Of a stretch of DNA of 64,000 nucleotides, positions 20,881-29,126 are shown piece by piece (the first letter of the stretch is position 1; each line of letters begins with the position of its first letter). The notes under the pieces are model-generated. The model saw only the letters and a program-made list of their open reading frames with translations, did not search any database and was not told the DNA's origin. The stretch comes from Amycolatopsis lexingtonensis (lineage in GTDB: Bacteria; Actinomycetota; Actinomycetes; Mycobacteriales; Pseudonocardiaceae). The DNA lies in assembly GCF_014873755.1 (NCBI RefSeq), contig NZ_JADBEG010000001.1, positions 1,924,501 to 1,988,500 of the forward strand, given 5' to 3'. Position numbers and translations under genes: made by a program.

Positions 20881-21683
20881 GCCGGATCCGGGCGGGCGAG
20901 CTGGACGTGCACGTCCAGCGGCTCGCGGCCGAGGCCCCGCTCGACGGGGACGCGCCGCTCGTGGTGTGCGTCCACGGCCTGCTCACCGACAGCCTCGCCA
21001 GCTACTACTTCACGCTCGGCCCGGCGCTGGCCGCGCGCGGGCTCGACGTCCTGATGTACGACCTGCGGGGCCACGGCCGCACCACGCGCCCGGCGTCGGG
21101 CTACCGGCTGGACCAGTTCGTCGACGACCTCGTCGCCGTCCTCGACGCCTGCGGTGCGACGCGGCCGGTGCACGTCGTCGGCAACTCGTTCGGCGCTTCG
21201 GTGGCGTTCGGCCTGGCCGCCGCCCGGCCGGACCGCGTCGCGAGTGTCATCGCGATCGAGGGCGAACCACCCACGTCGGCGTGGACGCAGCACATGGCGG
21301 ACGGCCTCGCGGACGCCAAGACCCGGCTGGCGCTCGACGAGGTCATCGGCTGGATCGCGGACAACCACGGCGCGCACACCGCGCGGCTGTCGAAGGCCGC
21401 GCACCGGATCCTGGAGACCACCACGATCGCCGAGGACGTCCCGCGCAGCGCGACCATCGCGGCGGACCTGTCGGCCGTGCGCTGCCCGGTGTTCGCCATC
21501 TTCGGCGGCGACTCCGGCCTCGCCGCCCAGGTCCCGGACTTCGAGGCGAACCTGGCGCGGTGCCGGTGCGCGGTGCTGCCCGACCAGGGCCATTCGGTGC
21601 TGGTCGAGCGGACCGCCGAGGTGATCGACCTGGTCTTCGAGTGGGTCCGCGACACCTCGCGCGCCCCGGCGCGGGTGCGGTAG
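20877..21683 (+). CDS. Alpha/beta hydrolase of the lipid cluster (thioesterase-like)
   Basis: A 268-aa alpha/beta-hydrolase fold protein. The oxyanion region is VVCVHGLLTDS, the nucleophile is S104 in GNSFGAS, and the catalytic His is in DQGHSVLVE. There is no signal peptide. The GTG start overlaps the ACP stop by 4 bases (GTGA), so the longer open frame upstream is not used. In this position it most likely releases the chain from the ACP, or transfers or hydrolyses an ester of the lipid; an epimerase or lyase role of the same fold cannot be excluded. Confidence 0.85.
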   Translation: MSRIRAGELDVHVQRLAAEAPLDGDAPLVVCVHGLLTDSLASYYFTLGPALAARGLDVLMYDLRGHGRTTRPASGYRLDQFVDDLVAVLDACGATRPVHVVGNSFGASVAFGLAAARPDRVASVIAIEGEPPTSAWTQHMADGLADAKTRLALDEVIGWIADNHGAHTARLSKAAHRILETTTIAEDVPRSATIAADLSAVRCPVFAIFGGDSGLAAQVPDFEANLARCRCAVLPDQGHSVLVERTAEVIDLVFEWVRDTSRAPARVR

Positions 21684-22849
21684 TGGCCCGGTTCCTGTTC
21701 GTCGTCCCGCCGCTGGTCGGGCACGTGAACCCGGCGGCGGGCGTGGCGGGCGAGCTGACCGCCCGCGGCCACGAGGTCGCCTGGGCGGGCCACGACGAGC
21801 TGCTGTGGCGGCTGGCCGGCCCCGACGCGCTCGTGTTCCCGTGCGCGTTGCCCCCGGAGGTCCCCGAGCGGCCGCCGGACCTCAAGGGGCCCGCCGCGCT
21901 GCGGTTCCTCTGGCAGGACTTCCTCGTCCCGCTGGCCGACACGATGGCGCCCGGGGTGACCACCGCCCTCGACGCGTTCTCCCCGCACGTCGTGGTCGCC
22001 GACCAGCAGGCACTGGCCGGCGGGCTGCTCGCCGAAGCGCACGGCCTGCCGTGGGTCACCTCGGCGACGACGTCGGCGGAACTGGTCGATCCACTGGCCG
22101 GGATGCCGAAGGTCGCGGACTGGGTCGGCGAGCTGCTGGCCGGCCTGCGCGCCCGCATCGCCGGCGACCGCGGCAGGGCCGATCCCCGGTTCTCCCCGCA
22201 CGGCGTGCTCGCCTTCACCACCCGCGAACTGCTCGGCGCGGCCGCGCTGCCGCCGCGGGTCCGGCTGGTCGGCCCGGCCCTCGGCGCGCGGCCGTCCACA
22301 AGCGACTTTCCGTGGGAGTGGCTCGACCCGCTGCGCCCGACCGTGCTCGTCTCCCTGGGCACCGCGAACACCGGTACGGGCGCGGAATTCCTGGCGGCGA
22401 CGGCGGAGGCGTTCGCCGGCCTGCCCGCCCGCGCGGTGATCGTGGACCCGGGCGGCGTGCTCGGCCCGGTCCCGCCGAACGTCCTCGTGCGGCCTTCGGT
22501 CCCGCAGCTGCCGTTGCTCGCGCGGGTGGACGCGGTGCTCTGCCACGCGGGCCACAACACGGTGTGCGAGGCGCTGTGGCACGGCCTGCCGCTGGTGGTC
22601 GCCCCGATCCGCGACGACCAGCCGATCGTGGCGGCCCAGGTGGTCGCCGCGGGCGCGGGCATCCGCCTGCGCTTCGGCCGCGTGAACCGCGACCGGATCG
22701 TCACGGCGCTCGAAGAGGTGCTGACGGAACCGTCGTACCGGCGCGCGGCCGAGGTGGTGGCGGCTTCGTTCCGCGCGGCGGGCGGCAGCGCCGCGGCGGC
22801 CGGGCACCTGGAGCAGCTCGCGCTGGAAAGCCTGCTGCCGGAAACTTGA
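21683..22849 (+). CDS. MGT-type glycosyltransferase (GT1)
   Basis: A 388-aa GT-B glycosyltransferase of the macrolide-type (MGT/YjiC) group. The N-terminal acceptor domain begins RFLFVVPPLVGHVNPAAG, and the C-terminal nucleotide-sugar domain holds SLGTANTG, then CHAGHNTVCEALWHGLPLVV and a following DDQPIVA, the GT1 signature in a short form. Its GTG overlaps the hydrolase stop by 1 base (TAGTG), placing it in the lipid operon. It probably attaches a sugar from a UDP- or TDP-donor to the lipid product, which would make the compound a glycolipid. No sugar-biosynthesis genes lie nearby, so a common sugar is likely. Confidence 0.9.
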   Translation: MARFLFVVPPLVGHVNPAAGVAGELTARGHEVAWAGHDELLWRLAGPDALVFPCALPPEVPERPPDLKGPAALRFLWQDFLVPLADTMAPGVTTALDAFSPHVVVADQQALAGGLLAEAHGLPWVTSATTSAELVDPLAGMPKVADWVGELLAGLRARIAGDRGRADPRFSPHGVLAFTTRELLGAAALPPRVRLVGPALGARPSTSDFPWEWLDPLRPTVLVSLGTANTGTGAEFLAATAEAFAGLPARAVIVDPGGVLGPVPPNVLVRPSVPQLPLLARVDAVLCHAGHNTVCEALWHGLPLVVAPIRDDQPIVAAQVVAAGAGIRLRFGRVNRDRIVTALEEVLTEPSYRRAAEVVAASFRAAGGSAAAAGHLEQLALESLLPET

Positions 22850-22887
22850 TGTTTACCGGGAAAAATCACCCGGGCTACCGTGCCGGG

Positions 22888-23367
22888 ATGACTGTTTCCG
22901 TGTGCGCTCCGAGTGACGTCCCGGCCCTCGTGGCCTCGGCCGCGGCGCTGTTCGCCGAGGACGGCGGCCGCCGCGATCCGTTCATGGACACCGGCTGGCC
23001 CGCCCGCGAAGGCGAGGCCTACTACGCCGGCCTCGTCGAAGACCCGGCGTGCCTGTGCCTGCTGGCGGCCGGCGGGCACCTGATCGGGCGGCTGCGGCCG
23101 CCGAACCCGCTGCGGCCCGCCGCGGTGAGCGCGGTGCTGGAGAGCATCCGGGTCGGCCCGGAGCACCGCCGGTCCGGCGCCGGTGCCGAGCTAGTCGCGG
23201 CTTTCCTGGACTGGGCAAGGGAGAACGGCGCGAACGACGTCACCGTCACGGCTTACGCGGCCAATCACGGTGCGCTGGAGTTCTACCGCGCGCAGGGCTT
23301 CGAGCCCTTCGAAGTGGTGCTGCGTCACCGGAACGAGTGGCTATCCACAGTGGACCCGGCGCACTAG
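22888..23367 (+). CDS. GNAT-family N-acetyltransferase
   Basis: A 159-aa GNAT protein. The acetyl-CoA loop is VGPEHRRSGAGAELV, and the C-terminal block is NHGALEFYRAQGFEPFEVVLRH. The ATG at 22888 has no ribosome site; TACCGT ends 6 bases before it, so the mRNA may be leaderless with its own promoter. It follows the lipid operon after 38 bases but may not belong to it. The acetyl acceptor is unknown. Confidence 0.85.
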   Translation: MTVSVCAPSDVPALVASAAALFAEDGGRRDPFMDTGWPAREGEAYYAGLVEDPACLCLLAAGGHLIGRLRPPNPLRPAAVSAVLESIRVGPEHRRSGAGAELVAAFLDWARENGANDVTVTAYAANHGALEFYRAQGFEPFEVVLRHRNEWLSTVDPAH

Positions 23368-23396
23368 CCTCGGAGGCCGAGCGAGGAGGGCGCGAG

Positions 23397-25430
23397 ATGA
23401 CGGCCACCGCGGAGGTCGCCCACGAGCCGGGGCCCGTGCCGCTGAGCAAGGGGCGTGTGAACGCCGTCTTCGGCGCCGTGCTCCTCGGGATGCTGCTGGC
23501 CGCGCTGGACCAGACCATCGTCGGGACCGCGCTGCCCACGATCGTCGGCGACCTCGGCGGTGCCGGGCACCTGTCCTGGGTCGTCACGTCCTACCTGCTC
23601 GCCGAAACTATCATGACCGTCGTCGTCGGCAAGCTCGGCGACCTCTTCGGCCGCAAGCTGATGTTCCAGCTGTCCGTGGTCGTGTTCGGCATCGGCTCGT
23701 TCTTCGCCGGGTTCGCCGACAGCATGGTGTGGCTGATCGTCTGGCGCGCGGTGCAGGGTCTCGGCGGCGGCGGGCTGATGGTCACCTCGACCGCGCTCAT
23801 CGCCGACGTCGTCCCGCTGCGCGAGCGCGGCAAGTACCAGGGCGTGCTCGGCTCGGTCTTCGGCGTGGTGACCGTCGCGGGCCCGATGCTCGGCGGCTTC
23901 TTCGTCGACCACCTGTCCTGGCGCTGGGCGTTCTACGTCAACATCCCGCTGGTCGTCGTGGTGCTGGTCGTGGCGTCCTCGGCGATGCCGAACGCCCGCG
24001 CCGCGGTCAAGCCGGTCATCGACTACCTCGGCATCCTGCTCATCGGCCTGGCCGCGACCGGCCTGACGCTGGTCACGAGCTGGGGCGGCACGCAGTACGC
24101 GTGGACCTCGCCGACGATCATCGGGATGGCGATCGGCTCGGTGGTGCTGCTGGCCGCGTTCGTCTTCGCCGAACTGCGGGCGAAGGAACCGATGCTGCCG
24201 ATGCGGTTGTTCCGCAACCCGGTCTTCACCGTCGGCGGGATCATGAGCTTCGTCGTCGGTTTCGCGATGCTCGGCGCGCTGTCGTACCTGCCGACGTACA
24301 TGCAGTACGTCCAGGGGACGTCCGCCACGTCGTCCGGGGTCCGGCTGCTGCCGATGGTGCTGGCGCTGCTCGTCGCGTCGATCGCCGCCGGCAACGCGGT
24401 CAGCAGGACCGGGCGCTACAAGATCTTCCCGCTGGTCGGCGCAGCCGGCATGACCATCGGGCTGTACCTGCTGTCGCGGCTCGACGCCGACACCGGCTTC
24501 TGGGAGGCGTCGGCGTACATGGCGGTGCTCGGTCTCGGCATCGGGCTGGGCATGCAGGTGCTGACCATCGCCGTGCAGAACACCGTCGACTACGCCGACC
24601 TCGGCGTGGCCACCTCGGGCGTGACGTTCCTGCGCTCGATCGGCAGTTCGTTCGGCGCGGCGATCTTCGGCACGGTGTACGCCAACCAGCTGACGCCGAA
24701 CCTGGCCGCGGCGTTGGCCTCGTTGCCCCCGGGCGTCGACCCGCGGGCGCTGCAGGTGCCCACGGCCTTGCACGCGCTGCCGGACGCGGTGTCCGCACCG
24801 GTGATCAAGGCGTACAGCGACTCGTTGCACGTGGTGTTCCTGGCCGCGGCGCCGGTCGGCCTCGTCGCGTTCGCGCTGGCGTTCTTCCTCAAGGAGGTCC
24901 CGCTGCGCGACACCGCCCGCGCGGCCGCCCCGGACCTCGGCGACGGCTTCGCGATGCCGGAGGCCCGCACGGACGACCGCGAGCTGGAACGTGCGGTCGC
25001 GACGCTGTTCTTCCGCGAGCGCCGCAAGGTGGCCCCGGCGATCGTCGAGCGGGCCGGCAGCGACCTCGACGAAGGCGGCATCTGGTGCCTCCTGCAGGTC
25101 CACCTGCGCGAACGCCGCGGCGAGCCGGCGACGCTCAAGGCGATCGGCGAGCACTTCGGCGTCCCGGCGCCGGTGCTCGAACCGGCGTTCAACCGCCTGG
25201 AACTGACCGGCCACCTGCGCTACACGCGCGACGGCTGGGAGCTGACCCCGGCGGGCCGCACGGAGTTCGCGAAGGTGGTCGGCGCCTGGCACGACTGGCT
25301 GGCCGACCGCCTCGGCGACTGGGGCACCGGCGACCGGGCCGAGCTGGACGAGGCGATCGGCCGCGTGGCGGCCCGCCTGCTCGACCAGAGCGCCGAGTCC
25401 CGGGCGTACGGCCGGCACGCGCTGGCCTGA
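23397..25430 (+). CDS. DHA2-type MFS efflux transporter with C-terminal winged-helix domain
   Basis: A 677-aa protein. Residues about 15-505 are a DHA2 (14-helix, EmrB/QacA-type) drug:proton antiporter with LDQTIVGTALPTIVGDL in helix 1, GKLGDLFGRKL in the first loop, and VTVAGPMLGGFFVDHLSWRW in the helix 5/6 antiporter motif. After the last membrane helix, residues about 520-677 form a soluble domain that reads as a winged helix (ATLKAIGEHFGVPAPVLEPAFNRLELTGHL, then YTRDGWELTPAGR). GAGGAGGG stands 6 bases before the ATG. The transporter may export the lipid product or give resistance; the tail may sense a ligand on the inner face. Confidence 0.88.
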   Translation: MTATAEVAHEPGPVPLSKGRVNAVFGAVLLGMLLAALDQTIVGTALPTIVGDLGGAGHLSWVVTSYLLAETIMTVVVGKLGDLFGRKLMFQLSVVVFGIGSFFAGFADSMVWLIVWRAVQGLGGGGLMVTSTALIADVVPLRERGKYQGVLGSVFGVVTVAGPMLGGFFVDHLSWRWAFYVNIPLVVVVLVVASSAMPNARAAVKPVIDYLGILLIGLAATGLTLVTSWGGTQYAWTSPTIIGMAIGSVVLLAAFVFAELRAKEPMLPMRLFRNPVFTVGGIMSFVVGFAMLGALSYLPTYMQYVQGTSATSSGVRLLPMVLALLVASIAAGNAVSRTGRYKIFPLVGAAGMTIGLYLLSRLDADTGFWEASAYMAVLGLGIGLGMQVLTIAVQNTVDYADLGVATSGVTFLRSIGSSFGAAIFGTVYANQLTPNLAAALASLPPGVDPRALQVPTALHALPDAVSAPVIKAYSDSLHVVFLAAAPVGLVAFALAFFLKEVPLRDTARAAAPDLGDGFAMPEARTDDRELERAVATLFFRERRKVAPAIVERAGSDLDEGGIWCLLQVHLRERRGEPATLKAIGEHFGVPAPVLEPAFNRLELTGHLRYTRDGWELTPAGRTEFAKVVGAWHDWLADRLGDWGTGDRAELDEAIGRVAARLLDQSAESRAYGRHALA

Positions 25431-25435
25431 TAAGC

Positions 25436-25490
25436 GTCACTTTCACGTGAAAGCGACCACCTGGGCGCGTAGCTTTCACGTGAAAGTGAC
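25436..25490. repeat. Intergenic copy of the paired TTTCACGTGAAA element
   Basis: GTCACTTTCACGTGAAAG (25436-25453) and CTTTCACGTGAAAGTGAC (25473-25490) are complementary, so the whole 55 bases form a palindrome. The spacer shares CGACCACCTGGG and GTAG with the copy inside the KS-AT-DH-PPT gene. It lies between the convergent MFS and PHP genes, 5 bases from each stop, and could serve as a bidirectional terminator. Confidence 0.85.
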
Positions 25491-25494
25491 GGGT

Positions 25495-26334
25495 TCAGCG
25501 GCGCCAGAAGTCGTGCGGGGTGCGGCCCGGCCGGAAGCCGCACGCTTCGACGAGCGCGGCGGCCTCGGCGAACCCCTTGCCGACCAGGCCGGGTGCGTGG
25601 GCGTCGCTGCCGAAGGCCACGGCTTCGCCGCCGTCCTGGAACCACCAGCGCACGACCTCGCCCGGCAGCGGCACCTGCGTGTTGACCTCCAGGGCCCGCC
25701 CGCTCGCCTTCAGTGCCCCCAGCACCGTGCGGAACTCCTCCTCGAACTCCGCCACCTCGAACGGCGGGCCCTCGGCGGGCCACGACCGGAGTGCGTAGTC
25801 GATGTGGGCGAGCACCGCGAAGTCCGCCGTCGACTCGACCAGGCCGAGCACCTCCGCCAGGTACGCGCGCAGGATCTCGCCGGGCGGACGGCCGGAGACC
25901 ACGCTCAGCTCGTGGTAGTGCCCGTTGTCGCCGGGCAGGGAGTGCACCGAGCCGAGCACCCGGTCGAAACCGTGGGCCGCGAGCAGCGCGTCGGCGCGTT
26001 CGCGGTGCCAGTGCGGCTCGCTCAGCTCGACGCCGGAGAGGATCCGCAGCGCGGGGAACCGCTCGCGGCACTCCGCGACGCACGCCAGGTAGCCCTCGAC
26101 GTCGAGGTCCGGCGGCTCGAGGACGCCGTCCGGGCGCAGCCGCACCCGGAAGTGGTCCGGCAGCAGCGGGCGGACCGGCTCGGGGATCAGCCACGGCGTC
26201 AGGTCCGCGTGCTCGGTGAACGCCACCGACGGCAGCCCCAGTTCGAGTGCCCGCTCGCAGGACCCGAGCATCGACCCGGTGACCGTGTCCCAGGACCATT
26301 CGGTGTGCACGTGACCGTCCGGCGGCAGGCTCAT
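25495..26334 (-). CDS. PHP-domain phosphoesterase (histidinol-phosphatase-like)
   Basis: A 279-aa metal-dependent PHP-domain protein. Metal-binding blocks are DGHVHTEWSWD near the N-terminus, FTEHAD, GSVHSLPG, LAHIDYALR and FGSDAHAPG near the C-terminus, in the usual order. Such proteins are histidinol phosphatases of the HisK type or broader phosphoesterases. No histidine-biosynthesis genes are near, so a general phosphoesterase role is as likely. It is divergent from the LigD-type polymerase and convergent with the MFS gene. Confidence 0.85.
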   Translation of the reverse strand: MSLPPDGHVHTEWSWDTVTGSMLGSCERALELGLPSVAFTEHADLTPWLIPEPVRPLLPDHFRVRLRPDGVLEPPDLDVEGYLACVAECRERFPALRILSGVELSEPHWHRERADALLAAHGFDRVLGSVHSLPGDNGHYHELSVVSGRPPGEILRAYLAEVLGLVESTADFAVLAHIDYALRSWPAEGPPFEVAEFEEEFRTVLGALKASGRALEVNTQVPLPGEVVRWWFQDGGEAVAFGSDAHAPGLVGKGFAEAAALVEACGFRPGRTPHDFWRR

Positions 26335-26374
26335 GAACCCACGTTAGCGGCGGACTTGGGCTACCTTCGGGACC

Positions 26375-27325
26375 ATGGCGCAGAAGTCGGCGGCGGTGGA
26401 GCTCGAAGTCGGGCACCGGACCGTGCGGATCTCCAACCCGGACCGGGTCTACTTCCCGGCCCGCGGCGAGACGAAGCTCGACCTGGTCAACTACTACCTC
26501 TCGGTGGGCGACGGCATCGTCAACGCGCTGCGCGAGCGGCCGTGCATGCTGCACCGGTTCCCGTCCGGCGTGGCGGGGGAGAAGGTGCACCAGAAGCGCG
26601 TGCCTAACGGCGCGCCGCCGTGGCTGGAAACCGTCCGGGTCACGTTCCCGCGCTACAACCGGCACGCCGACGAACTGTGCGTCACCGAGCTGGCGCACGT
26701 CGCCTGGGCGGTGCAGATGTCCACAGTGGAGTTCCACCCGTGGAACTCGCGGCGCGCCGACACCGAGAAGCCGGACGAGTGGCGCATCGACCTCGACCCG
26801 ATGCCCGACTGCGGCTTCGACCGCGTCCGCCGGGTCGCCCACGTCGCGCACGAGGTCCTCGACGAGCTCGGCGCGGTCGGCTGGCCGAAGACCTCCGGAG
26901 GCCGCGGCCTGCACGTCTACGTCCGGATCGAACCCCGCTGGGGCTTCACCGACGTCCGCCGGGCGGCGCTCGCCTTCGCCCGTGAGGTCGAGCGGCGCGC
27001 ACCTGACGACGTCACCACGACCTGGTGGCGCAAGGACCGCGACCCGCGGACGCTGTTCGTCGACTACAACCAGAACGCCCGCGACCACACGATCGCCAGC
27101 GCGTATTCGGTGCGCGGCAACCCCGAAGGCACGGTGTCGACGCCGATCCGCTGGGACGAGATCGACGACGTCGAGCCGGGCGACTGCACGATCGCGACCG
27201 TCCCGGCCCGCTTCGCCGAACTGGGCGACCTCCACGCGGACATCGACAAGGCCGTCTTCTCGCTGGAACCGCTGCTGGAGTGGGCCGACCGCGACGGCGT
27301 GGAGGAACCACCCGACCCGGACTGA
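26375..27325 (+). CDS. Stand-alone LigD-type DNA polymerase/primase domain protein
   Basis: A 316-aa archaeo-eukaryotic-primase-type polymerase matching the polymerase domain of LigD. The two metal-binding aspartates are in WRIDLDPMP, and downstream blocks are SGGRGLHVYVRIEP and RTLFVDYNQNARDHTIASAYS. In actinobacteria these proteins extend or fill ends in Ku-dependent end joining or base excision repair. No Ku or ligase gene is in the window, so it is a separate Prim-Pol of the PolC/PolD kind. The ATG has no ribosome site; TACCTT ends 7 bases before it, indicating a likely leaderless mRNA. Confidence 0.9.
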   Translation: MAQKSAAVELEVGHRTVRISNPDRVYFPARGETKLDLVNYYLSVGDGIVNALRERPCMLHRFPSGVAGEKVHQKRVPNGAPPWLETVRVTFPRYNRHADELCVTELAHVAWAVQMSTVEFHPWNSRRADTEKPDEWRIDLDPMPDCGFDRVRRVAHVAHEVLDELGAVGWPKTSGGRGLHVYVRIEPRWGFTDVRRAALAFAREVERRAPDDVTTTWWRKDRDPRTLFVDYNQNARDHTIASAYSVRGNPEGTVSTPIRWDEIDDVEPGDCTIATVPARFAELGDLHADIDKAVFSLEPLLEWADRDGVEEPPDPD

Positions 27326-27360
27326 CGTATTTTCCGGGCGGGTCCGCGGCTCTGCCCGGG

Positions 27361-27780
27361 GTGAAGGTCGTGCTGTCGGGTGTGGACGCGGGCGCGTGGA
27401 GCCTGCTCGCGTTGCAGGTGGTCCTCGAACGCGAAGGCCACGAGGTGCTCGTGGCGGCCGAGGTGCTGCGGACGTGCCGCCGCGCGCGGCCGGACTGCCT
27501 GGTGCTGTCCACTGTGCTCGGCGGTTCGGGTGCGGACGTGCTCCGCCGCGTGCGCGCCGACCCCGGGCTGCGCGGGCTGCCCGTGGTGCTCGGCGGCCGC
27601 GTGCGGAACACGCGCGCGGAACTGCTCGCCCTCGGCTACGACGAGGTGTTCCCGGTCGCCGCCGCGGATCCCGGGAGAGCCGTGGCGGCGCTGCGGGCGT
27701 ACCTGGCGCGTCAGTCCAGGCGTTCGACGATGGTCGCGTTGGCGAGGCCGCCCGCCTCGCACATCGTCTGCAGGCCGTAG
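27361..27780 (+). CDS. Small B12-binding-like Rossmann protein
   Basis: A 139-aa frame from a GTG at 27361. It reads like the C-terminal cobalamin-binding domain of methylmalonyl-CoA mutases (MKVVLSGVDAGAWSLLALQV, DCLVLSTVLGGSG, LPVVLGGRV, GYDEVF). The cobalamin-ligating His of the DxHxxG motif is absent (DAGAWS instead), so cofactor binding is doubtful. The last 70 bases overlap the end of the convergent thiolase gene. There is no clear ribosome site. It may be a degenerate or regulatory member of the fold. Confidence 0.5.
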   Translation: MKVVLSGVDAGAWSLLALQVVLEREGHEVLVAAEVLRTCRRARPDCLVLSTVLGGSGADVLRRVRADPGLRGLPVVLGGRVRNTRAELLALGYDEVFPVAAADPGRAVAALRAYLARQSRRSTMVALARPPASHIVCRP

Positions 27781-28907
27781 CGGCCACCGGTCTGCTCCAG
27801 CACCGACAGCAGCGTCGTCATCAGCCGGGCGCCGCTGCCGCCGAGCGGGTGCCCGATCGCGATGGCGCCGCCGTGGACGTTGACCTTCGCCGGGTCCGCG
27901 CCGATCTCGTGCTGCCAGGCCAGCACGACGCTCGCGAACGCCTCGTTGACCTCGAACGCGTCGATGTCGGCCACGCTCAGCCCGGCCCGGTCGAGCACCT
28001 TGCGGGTGGCCGGGATGATGCCGGTCAGCATGAGGAGCGGGTCGTCACCGGTGACGGCGAAGCTGTGGAGCCGGGCGCGTGGCCGCAGCCCGAGCGCCTT
28101 CGCCGTTTCGGAGCTGGTGATCATCAGTGCGGCGGCCCCGTCGTTGATCGGCGAGGAGTTGCCCGCGGTGACGTGCCAGCCGAGCTGCGGGAACCGCTGC
28201 TCCCAGACGTCGGCGCGGAAGGCGGGCTTGAGCCCGGCGAGGATCTCCGGCGTGGTGCCCGACCGCACGGTCTCGTCGGTCGTGACGTCGACGAGCACAC
28301 CGTCGGGCCCGGGCGCCTTGAGCGGCGCGACCTCGCCGGCGAACTTCCCGTCCGCCCACGCCTTCGCGGCCCGCTGGTGACTCCCGGCGGAGAACTCGTC
28401 CAGCTGCGCCCGGCTGAAGCCCCACTTCGCGGCGATGAGCTCCGCGCTGATGCCCTGCGGCACCAGCCCGTCGGGATAGCGCGCGGCGACCTGCGGACCG
28501 AACGGGTCCCGCCCGGCGACCTGGCTGCCCATCGGCACCCGGCTCATCGACTCGACACCGGAGGCGATCACGACGTCGTACGCGCCGGCGATGACCCCCT
28601 GCGCGGCGAAGTGAACGGCCTGCTGGCTGCTCCCGCACTGCCGGTCCACGGTCACGGCGGGCACCGACTCCGGCAGCCCCGCGGCGAGCGCGGCCCACCG
28701 TGCCGTGTTCATGCTCTGCTCGCCGATCTGCCCGACGGCGCCGCTGATGACGTCGTCGACCCGGGCCGGGTCGATGCCGGTGCGCTGGACGAGCTCGCGC
28801 AAGACGTGGGCATGCAGGTCGACCGGGTGCACCCCGGCGAGCGTTCCGTTCGGCTTGCCCTTGCCGATGGGGGTCCGTACCGCGTCGACGATCACCGCGT
28901 CCGTCAT
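27711..28907 (-). CDS. Acetyl-CoA acetyltransferase / thiolase
   Basis: A 398-aa thiolase. The acyl-accepting Cys is C91 in DRQCGSSQQA; the C-terminal motifs NEAFASV, GGAIAIGHPLGGSGAR and MCEAGGLANA supply the catalytic His and second Cys. The enzyme interconverts acetoacetyl-CoA and acetyl-CoA or cleaves longer 3-ketoacyl-CoAs in beta-oxidation. AGGAGG stands about 8 bases before the ATG. A HxlR regulator is divergent and two matching operator-like repeats lie in the shared control region. Confidence 0.92.
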   Translation of the reverse strand: MTDAVIVDAVRTPIGKGKPNGTLAGVHPVDLHAHVLRELVQRTGIDPARVDDVISGAVGQIGEQSMNTARWAALAAGLPESVPAVTVDRQCGSSQQAVHFAAQGVIAGAYDVVIASGVESMSRVPMGSQVAGRDPFGPQVAARYPDGLVPQGISAELIAAKWGFSRAQLDEFSAGSHQRAAKAWADGKFAGEVAPLKAPGPDGVLVDVTTDETVRSGTTPEILAGLKPAFRADVWEQRFPQLGWHVTAGNSSPINDGAAALMITSSETAKALGLRPRARLHSFAVTGDDPLLMLTGIIPATRKVLDRAGLSVADIDAFEVNEAFASVVLAWQHEIGADPAKVNVHGGAIAIGHPLGGSGARLMTTLLSVLEQTGGRYGLQTMCEAGGLANATIVERLD

Positions 28908-28956
28908 GGCGTCTGCCTCCTCGCAGATCGGGGATGTGTTCGGTATACGTCGGGTG

Positions 28957-28972
28957 GGTTGGATTACACAAC
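28957..28972. promoter_or_regulatory. Operator-like repeat on the thiolase side of the divergent promoter
   Basis: GGTTGGATTACACAAC contains GTTG-n7-CAAC and shares GGTTGGATT with the site at 29127-29142. It lies about 50 bases upstream of the thiolase ATG. The probable binder is the divergent HxlR regulator. Confidence 0.5.
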
Positions 28973-29015
28973 TCAGCTGTTCGCGAGGTCACATGGGGTG
29001 GTTGTTTGGTGGCGG

Positions 29016-29070
29016 GGTCGCGAATGACTCATTGGGGACGCTGGTGGTCGCGAATGACTCATTCGCGACC
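29016..29070. repeat. Tandem GGTCGCGAATGACTCATT repeat
   Basis: GGTCGCGAATGACTCATT occurs at 29016-29033 and again at 29046-29063. The second copy continues to 29070 and forms a 25-base palindrome (GGTCGCGAATGA and its complement around one centre base). It lies inside the thiolase-HxlR divergent region. This appears to be a third kind of dispersed palindromic element, although only this locus is seen in the window. Confidence 0.7.
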
Positions 29071-29126
29071 TCTGGTCGACCCGCCTCACTGGGCGACCCC
29101 CGCCACGCCACACGACCAAAGTGCTA

